In this document: positions 6,723 to 11,652 of the stretch, piece after piece | Numbering within the stretch: the first letter of the stretch is position 1 | Layout: every line of letters starts with the position of its first letter | From: Bacteriovorax stolpii | GTDB lineage: Bacteria > Bdellovibrionota > Bacteriovoracia > Bacteriovoracales > Bacteriovoracaceae | Length of the DNA stretch: 11,652 nt | Reading direction: 5' to 3' | Assembly (NCBI GenBank): GCA_945862475.1 | Contig: CAMAYW010000036.1 | Span: 1-11,652 of the forward strand | The notes under the pieces: model-generated | The model's database searches: none | What the model saw: only the letters and a program-made list of their open reading frames with translations | Told to the model about the DNA's origin: nothing | Made by a program: the position numbers and the translations under genes

Positions 6723-7376
6723 ATGAAGCTTACGCCATGGTTGGTATTACTTACGTTGAGTTTGGCCGCTTGTTCCGGATCTAAATCTGCACAAAAAGTG
6801 AGTGAAGAAACGCCTCAGATTGAATTATCTGATGCTGATGAATTCACTGACACAAGCACAGAAGAACAGCCTGCTGCCGAAACTGCAGAGGCGCCAGTTG
6901 AACCAGCATCTGATGATGTGACTCTTTCTAATACGGAACCACTGGTTCAAGAGTCCTCTCTGGAAAATACATCTCCAGTGGTAACTGAACCTGGAACATT
7001 AAAACAGTACACAGTACAAAAGAATGAAACACTCATGATGATTGCTTTCAAACTTTATGGTGATTATGCCCGTTGGAAAGAACTCGCCAATGAAAATGCC
7101 TCTACTCTAAAGGGTGGTACGGTCGTTAGAACAGGTATGACTCTCAATTATGCAGCACCTGCTGAGGAATTTGTTTGGAATCCGCAAGGGAATCCTTATC
7201 TTATTAAAACAGGTGATACTCTTGGAACTATTTCAAAAGATGTCTACGCTACTGTAAAGAAATGGAAACTACTTTGGGAAAATAACAAGCCACTTATTAA
7301 AGATCCAAACAAGATCTACGCTGGCTTTACTATTTATTATTTAGAAAATGGTCGCGAAGTCGCTGCTGATTTATAA
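6723..7376 (+). CDS. Lipoprotein with two LysM domains
   Basis: A 217-residue envelope lipoprotein likely to bind peptidoglycan. The signal peptide ends in lipobox LAAC, with Cys17 lipidated. Residues 24-90 form an acidic Glu/Pro/Thr/Ser-rich disordered spacer. LysM1 (about 95-145) reads YTVQKNETLMMIAFKLYGD and continues through LANENAS. LysM2 (about 158-206) reads YLIKTGDTLGTISKDVY, then WENN and the closing IYAGFTIYYL. There is no hydrolase domain, so a scaffold or anchoring role is likely. I start at ATG 6723 because GGGAG ends five bases before it; the GTG two codons earlier overlaps that site. An intrinsic terminator lies 25 bases past the stop, already inside the next gene, which overlaps this one by 29 bases. 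Confidence 0.92.
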   Translation: MKLTPWLVLLTLSLAACSGSKSAQKVSEETPQIELSDADEFTDTSTEEQPAAETAEAPVEPASDDVTLSNTEPLVQESSLENTSPVVTEPGTLKQYTVQKNETLMMIAFKLYGDYARWKELANENASTLKGGTVVRTGMTLNYAAPAEEFVWNPQGNPYLIKTGDTLGTISKDVYATVKKWKLLWENNKPLIKDPNKIYAGFTIYYLENGREVAADL

Positions 7377-8196
7377 AAAAAAGCATAAGAGTTACTCCCT
7401 TAAACCCTCGCTTCTTGCGGGGGTTTATTATTTTTTGTTTGCTCTCGTTATCTCTTCCTGTTCCACCATAAGACTACCAAGTGTTAAAAAAACACAGACC
7501 ATTTATAAGAGCGGGCATGTAGCAATGTCCTCGGAAGACTATGCAGATCAGCTTGCTTCTTTAAAGACTGCATTCCTCTCCACTCCTGGATTAAAAATCA
7601 TTCAAAAAGATCAAAATGAAAAATACCTGAATGAAATTTTGTCCGAAATCATTTTAAAAAATGAGATTTTTTTTAAAAATTTAAAGAAGGCGAACGTCAC
7701 TATTATTAAAAATGAAGCACCCATTCATTTTTCCCTTCCGAGAGGAGAAATTTTTCTCTCAACGGGACTCATCACAAAATATATTAAGCATGAAAGTGTA
7801 CTCGTTTGTATTCTCGCCTATGAACTTGTTCGAAGTGAGAATGTTCTTTATCCCAAACAGGCCATCGTTCCTGTTGGATACATCAATCTAGAAAGAATCC
7901 TTCTCCTCTCAAGATTAAACGTGGAAGAAAAAATTGAAATTCACAAGTGGGCCTACTACCTTACTATTCGAAGCGGATTTGATGGAGAGTATTACCTCTC
8001 ATGGCTTCAAACTCAAAACCGAAATACAGCGGATTTTTTATTACAAGTAGGGGACATCAATCTTATTAACCAGGAAGAATCTCTTTTTAAATCTTTTTTA
8101 ATAAAAAGTTCAGCCGATGATGAAACACCGATTAAGAAAAATTCCAGTAAAAACTTTTATTCATTTTTAAATAGAATTAGGGACCAACAGCTATGA
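7348..8196 (+). CDS. Degenerate M48-like (pseudo-metallopeptidase) lipoprotein
   Basis: A 282-residue lipoprotein with lipobox VISSC (Cys38) and an M48 peptidase-like fold. SLPRGEIFLSTGLI (129-142) matches the strand and loop that precede the active helix in M48 enzymes such as BepA and LoiP. At the place of HExxH the sequence reads YELVR (158-162): only the Glu survives and both zinc histidines are lost. EIHKWA (197-202) followed by SGFDGEYYLSWL corresponds to the ExxxD/aGYDP region, with the Asp replaced. Proteolysis is therefore unlikely, and a chaperone or scaffold role is inferred. The start is uncertain. ATG 7348 gives a long Lys-rich N-region but has a weak ribosome binding site and spans the preceding terminator. 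The only later start, TTG 7435, leaves too short a signal. The stop overlaps the next start (ATGA). Confidence 0.75.
   Translation: MVAKSLLIYKKKHKSYSLKPSLLAGVYYFLFALVISSCSTIRLPSVKKTQTIYKSGHVAMSSEDYADQLASLKTAFLSTPGLKIIQKDQNEKYLNEILSEIILKNEIFFKNLKKANVTIIKNEAPIHFSLPRGEIFLSTGLITKYIKHESVLVCILAYELVRSENVLYPKQAIVPVGYINLERILLLSRLNVEEKIEIHKWAYYLTIRSGFDGEYYLSWLQTQNRNTADFLLQVGDINLINQEESLFKSFLIKSSADDETPIKKNSSKNFYSFLNRIRDQQL
7402..7436 (+). terminator. Intrinsic terminator after the LysM gene, inside the next CDS
   Basis: AAACCCTCGC (7402-7411), loop TTCTT, GCGGGGGTTT (7417-7426): a 10-bp stem with one G-U pair, followed by ATTATTTTTT. It is a good Rho-independent terminator 25 bases after the LysM stop, but it lies in the signal-peptide coding part of the M48-like gene. 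Confidence 0.85.
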
Positions 8197-9224
8197 AACC
8201 AGAGCAGGCAGAAAGATTTTATATTGAAGAGTTGTTTAATAAAACTCAGGAAAAAGATATTCTGAAGGATCAAAAACTTGAAGAAGTCGATAAGCTTACG
8301 GGAGATGCATCCACGAGAAGATATTACCGAATCTTTACAGTGAAAGAGAGCTATGTCGTTTGCCTTGATAATGCTTTTGATGATGTGATGGAGAAACATC
8401 CCTTTTTATCAGTTCAGCAATTTCTTTTGGAAAATAAAATTCGAGTCCCGCAAATTATTGACCACAATTTATCTCGTGGCTACTCCCTTCAAGAAGATTT
8501 GGGAAATGAGACGTTACTATTAAAGCTAAGTACTCTTACTTCAAAACAGGAAGAGTTCGAGATCTATAAAAAAATTGTAGATCAACTATTGGAACTTCAT
8601 CGCATTCCTAAGAGTTCCGTCAATAATCCAAATCTCTTTCAATTAAAATTTGATTTCCAAAAATATATGGATGAAACAAAGTTCACCTTTAAGTATTTTA
8701 TGAATTTCTTCAATAAAAACTTGGATGAATCACTCATTAATGATCTCGAGGCACTGTTTGCTCCCGTGATGCTTAGATTAGCTGAGCAGAAAATGGTTAT
8801 CACTCATCGTGATTTTCATTCTCGGAATATTATGGTGAAAGATAAAAACTATGTGTTTATTGATTTCCAGGATGCAAGGTGGGGGATTCCTCAATATGAT
8901 CTCGTTTCCCTTTTAGAGGACTGTTATTATGACATCCAGGAAGAAAACAGAGTTGCTCTTAAAAGGTACTATTACGATAATCTTGATCCCGCTATCCATG
9001 GACAAAAGAGTTTTGAGCACTTTTTGGAATTATATGATGACATGCTTATTCAAAGAGTTTTTAAAGCTGTTGGAAGTTTTTGTTACATCTATAATTGGCG
9101 CAAAGATGATCGATATTTAAAGTATATTGGTTTTGCGATGGAAAAAATACGACGAGTGATGATGGATAATCCTCGCTACGCTGATCTTAAACAAAAACTC
9201 TTCCAACACTATTATGCAAATTGA
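8193..9224 (+). CDS. amgK: AmgK-like N-acetylmuramate/N-acetylglucosamine anomeric kinase
   Basis: A 343-residue cytoplasmic kinase of the aminoglycoside phosphotransferase fold. AmgK phosphorylates C1 of MurNAc (and GlcNAc), feeding MurU to remake UDP-MurNAc. Seen: LTGDASTRRYYRI (35-47), the AmgK-type N-terminal motif; YSLQEDLG (97-104), the hinge; HRDFHSRNIMV (205-215) with catalytic Asp207; and VFIDFQDARWGIPQYDLVSLL (221-241) with metal-binding Asp224, where DFQDA followed by YDLVSLL is characteristic of AmgK. Its length matches the Pseudomonas enzymes (about 340). AGGGA nine bases before the ATG supports the start, and the ATG overlaps the upstream stop. It overlaps the MurU-like gene by 11 bases, the same pairing as in Pseudomonas. 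An antibiotic-resistance phosphotransferase is unlikely given these motifs and neighbour. Confidence 0.85.
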   Translation: MKPEQAERFYIEELFNKTQEKDILKDQKLEEVDKLTGDASTRRYYRIFTVKESYVVCLDNAFDDVMEKHPFLSVQQFLLENKIRVPQIIDHNLSRGYSLQEDLGNETLLLKLSTLTSKQEEFEIYKKIVDQLLELHRIPKSSVNNPNLFQLKFDFQKYMDETKFTFKYFMNFFNKNLDESLINDLEALFAPVMLRLAEQKMVITHRDFHSRNIMVKDKNYVFIDFQDARWGIPQYDLVSLLEDCYYDIQEENRVALKRYYYDNLDPAIHGQKSFEHFLELYDDMLIQRVFKAVGSFCYIYNWRKDDRYLKYIGFAMEKIRRVMMDNPRYADLKQKLFQHYYAN

Positions 9225-10167
9225 TTATTGTTTAATACTGGCGGCTGGTTTTGGCACAAGGATGGGACAAATTGGTCAAAAGGTACCAAAGGTCCTTTGG
9301 CCAGTGTTCGAAAAAAGTCTCCTAGAACTTCAAGTGGCGTATGCGCGCTCATTAGGTATCACCAAGATCTATATTAACCTCCACTACATGGGAGAAGAGA
9401 TTGAGACTTACTGTAAAGGCAAAGTTGCTTTTGAGGGTGTCACTTTTCTTTGGGAGAAACCTGAAATACTAGATATTGGTGGCGCTGTTCATAATCTCGC
9501 TCGCCAAGAAGAAGTGAATTATAGTGGAAAGCTTCTTGTCTTAAATGCGGATCAGTTTTTCTACTTAAAAAAAGAAGAACTATTTAAAATTTTAAGCCCG
9601 TATGAAAAGTTCTCAGGGGTGCTTCTCACTTACTGGGTAAACTCATCCCTAGGATATAATGCGCTTGAAATTGATTCCGATCGACTTGTTAAGGGAATCA
9701 TCAAAAATAAAGAACTAGGCGCAAATCAAAAGATAGAGACCTATACCGGTATTTCTTACGTAGATCTGTCTCAACTAGAAAAAACATCTGGAGTGAGTAA
9801 GTTTTTTGATTCAGTCTGTCCATTCACGAAGAAAAAGATTCCGGCGCTCCTTTTGGATGACGTAGATTACTGGGATTTTGGAACTGTGAAAAGATATTGG
9901 GAAACATGTTTTTCGATTTTAGAAACATATAGAACAAAATCGACTCACCCATTTTTAAGATTTCTCATTCAAGAAAGAGCTATAAAAAGTTGGAAAATTA
10001 ATTTAAAAGAATTGAGCTACCATGCCACAGGATCAAAAATTATAAATTTGAACGCTGATGAGATAACGACATTAACGTCTCCTACCATTGTTTTATTCGG
10101 TTATGGGGCGAAAAATTCTACCGTACCCTGTGTGTGGTGGAATGAGATCAAGGATGAGGTTAAGTAG
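9214..10167 (+). CDS. murU: MurU-like sugar-1-phosphate nucleotidyltransferase
   Basis: A 317-residue cytoplasmic enzyme; with the kinase before it, the expected reaction is MurNAc-alpha-1-phosphate plus UTP to UDP-MurNAc. Seen: the nucleotide loop LILAAGFGTRM (7-17) with the PKVLWPV segment (25-31, Lys26), NLHYMGEEIE (55-64), an IGGAV loop (88-92), and VLNADQFF (109-116) with metal-binding Asp113. YWDFGTVKRYWE near 230 corresponds to the W-D-I-G-T closing motif. Pseudomonas MurU is about 223 residues; here some 80 more follow, including a SPTIVLFGYG strand resembling the start of a beta-helix, so a wider sugar-nucleotide pyrophosphorylase is possible. The ATG lacks a clear ribosome binding site, implying coupling to amgK. 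The stop overlaps the ferredoxin gene's 3' end by 8 bp. Confidence 0.75.
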   Translation: MQIDYCLILAAGFGTRMGQIGQKVPKVLWPVFEKSLLELQVAYARSLGITKIYINLHYMGEEIETYCKGKVAFEGVTFLWEKPEILDIGGAVHNLARQEEVNYSGKLLVLNADQFFYLKKEELFKILSPYEKFSGVLLTYWVNSSLGYNALEIDSDRLVKGIIKNKELGANQKIETYTGISYVDLSQLEKTSGVSKFFDSVCPFTKKKIPALLLDDVDYWDFGTVKRYWETCFSILETYRTKSTHPFLRFLIQERAIKSWKINLKELSYHATGSKIINLNADEITTLTSPTIVLFGYGAKNSTVPCVWWNEIKDEVK

Positions 10168-10351
10168 TTTTTTTCGTTTCTTTGATGCAATCAACGGGGC
10201 AAACCTCAATACAAAGGCCACATATTGTGCAGCTCCATTGATCAATATAGTAATCTTTACCAAAGGTGATAATTGCGTTTTCTGGGCAAACGAGGCGGCA
10301 ATTGTCGCATGAAATACAAATTGAGGAGATTTCCAAAGAAATTTCATTCAT
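10160..10351 (-). CDS. 2[4Fe-4S] ferredoxin
   Basis: A 63-residue soluble electron carrier of the clostridial type. Two motifs are complete: C12-x2-C15-x2-C18-x3-C22-P and C41-x2-C44-x2-C47-x3-C51-P. One cluster would use C12, C15, C18 and C51, and the other C41, C44, C47 and C22. C55 is extra. No further domain is present, and no partner oxidoreductase lies in the window. The start at 10351 is the only Met before the first motif. It has no Shine-Dalgarno sequence, and a consensus TATAAT ends six bases before the ATG, so the transcript is probably leaderless. The gene runs against both neighbours: tail overlap with murU (8 bp) and head-to-head with the PilZ-like gene across 25 bp. Confidence 0.92.
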   Translation of the reverse strand: MNEISLEISSICISCDNCRLVCPENAIITFGKDYYIDQWSCTICGLCIEVCPVDCIKETKKTT

Positions 10352-10376
10352 AATGCTATTATAGGGAAAATTTAAA
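10352..10376. promoter_or_regulatory. Compact divergent promoter region with overlapping -10 elements
   Basis: The only spacer between two divergent genes. On minus, TATAAT (10363-10358) is followed by six bases and then the ferredoxin ATG, so transcription would start on the A of the ATG. On plus, TGCTATTAT (10354-10362) is an extended -10 one base out of step, giving a leader of about eight bases. The shared core TATTATA is nearly symmetric. AGGGA at 10363-10367 would serve as ribosome binding site for the plus gene only if its RNA starts further upstream. The -35 elements are poor. Confidence 0.6.
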
Positions 10377-11105
10377 ATGGAACAATTGAAAGTCAGAAAG
10401 AAAGAGACAATTATTTATAACGTCATTATTTTTTTGGCGCTCTCTTTCTTTTTTCTTTATACACAGCACGCTTATCGACATCATTTGTCCCCATTCTCTT
10501 TTGTTTATTTGAAAAAAGGGATTGAACTCTTTTGGTATCTCGCCGTTGTACTTATTCTCTCTAGTTTTACGATTTGGAAGCATCATCGTTTTGCGATTTA
10601 TTTTTATCAGGGTTCCATTTTTCTTGTGAGTTTTAAGGTCATTGAAGGTCTCTTTATTGAATTCAATAAAATCATCGTGGTCGCAATGTTTTTTTATATT
10701 GTGATTTCCTACTTCCTCTATCAACTTTTATCTTTTTATTTTAACTTTGCGAGTATTAATCCCAATTACAGCAAGTCTGATCTCTTTGCGCCTTTGTTAA
10801 AAACCATTCCTTGTAAATTAAAAGGGGCCGGGGTTGAGATTCAGGGTTCACTCTCTAACTGGGACGATGAGAGCTGTTTTGTTAAATTAGAAACGCCGAA
10901 AGAATTACCTAAAAGCCTACAATTAATTGTGTCTTTCAGGGACAGAGAATTTGTCCAAACAGGGGAAGTAGTTGCCTCTACTCTGGATTTAACAGGTGTT
11001 GGGTTAAAATTCGAAAAGGTTCCCAAGGAAATAAATGTGTTTAATTGGTCTGAGTTTATGGAGATTGTTCATGAGCTTGGATTCCAGCCTCAAAGGTTAA
11101 GATAA
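10377..11105 (+). CDS. Four-helix membrane protein with a degenerate PilZ-like C-terminal domain
   Basis: A 242-residue inner-membrane protein. Hydrophobic segments lie at about 12-30, 50-67, 71-94 and 98-121, after a Lys/Arg-rich cytoplasmic start. Residues about 146-225 resemble a PilZ beta-barrel: CKLKG, EIQGSLSNWDDESCFVKL, a basic VSFRDREF strand, TGEVVAS, and LTGVGLKFEKVP, which matches the closing G-x-G-x-x-F strand. The c-di-GMP-binding RxxxR and (D/N)xSxxG motifs are not intact (K-L-K-G and NWDDES instead), so nucleotide binding is doubtful. A role as a membrane-tethered adaptor is inferred. The stop overlaps the start of the next lipoprotein gene (TAATG). AGGGA nine bases upstream may be the ribosome binding site, unless the transcript starts after it. 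Confidence 0.7.
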   Translation: MEQLKVRKKETIIYNVIIFLALSFFFLYTQHAYRHHLSPFSFVYLKKGIELFWYLAVVLILSSFTIWKHHRFAIYFYQGSIFLVSFKVIEGLFIEFNKIIVVAMFFYIVISYFLYQLLSFYFNFASINPNYSKSDLFAPLLKTIPCKLKGAGVEIQGSLSNWDDESCFVKLETPKELPKSLQLIVSFRDREFVQTGEVVASTLDLTGVGLKFEKVPKEINVFNWSEFMEIVHELGFQPQRLR

Positions 11106-11536
11106 TGAAATGGTTGATTCCTCTTTTGGTGATATTTACTTCATGTTTGCAAGACAACCAAAGCCCAGAGTCGACTCTAAAATCTTTTGTTGAATCACGA
11201 ATGGGTAGTGTTGTAACACGAGATTTTATTTTGGATCAAGTCACAGGGAAGATGAAACAAAGTCTTGAGAATATTTCTGATGAGGAATTTACGAAGTTTG
11301 CTGATTTAAGAAATGTAAAAAAGGATAGTTTTAAAGTCCTTTCTAAATCCTGCCAATCAAAAACGTGTTATTTGACTTATTCAGTAAGTTACCAGACCGT
11401 AGATAATGATAAGGCCACGTTTATTTCTGAAGTTAAAAAAATTGCTGAAATTGTGAATGAAAATGGTAAGTGGCTGATCGCTGATGTGAGTAATATTAAA
11501 ACCTACCACGAGTCCCTCGAACCTATAAATCCATAG
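11105..11536 (+). CDS. Small lipoprotein with an NTF2-like fold
   Basis: A 143-residue protein whose short signal ends in lipobox FTSC (Cys14). The mature part begins with SPESTLKSFVESR, a helix typical of NTF2-like/DUF4878-type lipoproteins. It then has a second helical segment (about 48-68) and three strands (CYLTYSVSY, FISEVKKIAEIVNEN, GKWLIADVSN) ending at the usual W-x-I-x-x-V. C83 and C88 are close enough to form a disulfide. No catalytic residues stand out; NTF2-like lipoproteins are often binding or structural proteins. It is translationally coupled to the membrane protein before it (shared base in TAATG), so the two probably act together at the envelope. The fold assignment is from pattern only. 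Confidence 0.75.
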   Translation: MKWLIPLLVIFTSCLQDNQSPESTLKSFVESRMGSVVTRDFILDQVTGKMKQSLENISDEEFTKFADLRNVKKDSFKVLSKSCQSKTCYLTYSVSYQTVDNDKATFISEVKKIAEIVNENGKWLIADVSNIKTYHESLEPINP

Positions 11537-11585
11537 TTTAAAGTTCATTTCTCTCTATCCGATAGGGGATCTGTTGGAGGCAATG

Positions 11586-11652
11586 ATGGCCGATTCAGAT
11601 TTCTTAACCTTTCTCGTTGATGAAACACTTAAATTACAGCGAAGTGGTGAAG
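11586..11652 (+). CDS. 5' end of an unrecognised gene, cut by the window edge
   Basis: ATG at 11586 opens a frame that continues to the window end (22 codons visible, beginning MADSDFLTFLVDETLKL). GGAGG at 11576-11580 lies five bases before this ATG and only two before the ATG at 11583, so 11586 is preferred. The visible residues form an amphipathic, soluble-looking helix without a signal peptide. Function cannot be assigned. The 49-bp spacer before it contains an imperfect inverted repeat (CTATCCGATAG) but no terminator. Confidence 0.6.
   Translation, partial: MADSDFLTFLVDETLKLQRSGE

Noticed and set aside
8193..9224. Aminoglycoside-resistance phosphotransferase
   Set aside because: It shares the fold, but the GDASTRRYYR and DFQDA...YDLVSLL motifs and the overlapping nucleotidyltransferase point to the AmgK sugar-kinase branch.
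10093..10347. 84-codon minus-strand ORF across the ferredoxin gene
   Set aside because: It is a shadow frame of the ferredoxin gene, whose two CxxCxxCxxxCP motifs are decisive.
10359..10724. 121-codon minus-strand ORF opposite the PilZ-like gene
   Set aside because: It is antisense to a gene with clear membrane helices and a conserved-looking domain. Its composition is low-complexity Lys/Asn-rich and it has no recognisable motif.
11563..11576. CTATCCGATAG-type inverted repeat as a terminator after the last lipoprotein
   Set aside because: The stem is five bases with a one-base loop and no T-tract. It may be chance or a weak operator.
1..11652. CRISPR arrays, insertion sequences, prophage, tRNA or rRNA genes
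   Set aside because: I looked for direct repeats with spacers, transposase motifs, terminal repeats and cloverleaf-like stretches and saw none.

Overview
The window reads as chromosomal DNA of an AT-rich Gram-negative bacterium. It encodes an outer-membrane beta-barrel protein, several lipoproteins with lipoboxes, and a DUF374-type lysophospholipid acyltransferase. The gene mix (Group I ETF with an acyl-CoA dehydrogenase, double-LysM lipoprotein, M48-like lipoprotein, AmgK/MurU-like pair, PilZ-like membrane protein, many small unassigned secreted proteins) suggests Bdellovibrionota, perhaps the Bacteriovorax/Peredibacter side. That placement is inferred from gene content and style only; no marker gene fixes it. 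I see no rRNA, tRNA, CRISPR array, insertion sequence or prophage.

Layout. (1) 12-602 (+): a secreted protein of unknown function, closed by a strong intrinsic terminator. (2) 5833 down to 668 (-): a seven-gene same-strand run of outer-membrane barrel protein, small CGxKG lipoprotein, folK, acyl-CoA dehydrogenase, etfB, etfA and DUF374 acyltransferase. Spacing is tight, with one TAATG stop/start overlap. (3) 5834-5962: divergent promoter region. (4) 5963-6637 (+): deoxynucleoside kinase. (5) 6723-10167 (+): double-LysM lipoprotein, degenerate M48-like lipoprotein, AmgK-like kinase and MurU-like nucleotidyltransferase; the last three junctions all overlap. (6) 10160-10351 (-): 2[4Fe-4S] ferredoxin, tail-to-tail with murU and head-to-head with the next gene across only 25 bp. 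(7) 10377-11536 (+): four-helix membrane protein with a PilZ-like tail, then a small NTF2-like lipoprotein. (8) The 5' end of another gene from 11586 runs off the window.

How the genes work together. Acyl-CoA dehydrogenase and ETF form one electron-transfer unit for fatty-acid or branched-chain acyl-CoA oxidation. The deoxynucleoside kinase salvages deoxynucleosides. The AmgK/MurU pair would convert free MurNAc (or GlcNAc) to the UDP-sugar, bypassing de novo synthesis. Together these suit a cell that lives on macromolecule breakdown products, its own or a prey's; this is inference.

The most unusual signals are: (a) two strong intrinsic terminators lying inside the 5' coding part of the next gene (acyltransferase and M48-like lipoprotein), both read through as hydrophobic LLAG-containing N-termini; (b) an M48-like lipoprotein whose HExxH zinc motif has become YELVR; (c) the ferredoxin/PilZ-like divergent start region, where a near-symmetric TATTATA can serve as -10 on both strands and places the predicted ferredoxin transcript start on its ATG (leaderless); (d) the AmgK/MurU recycling pair in an envelope-gene operon.
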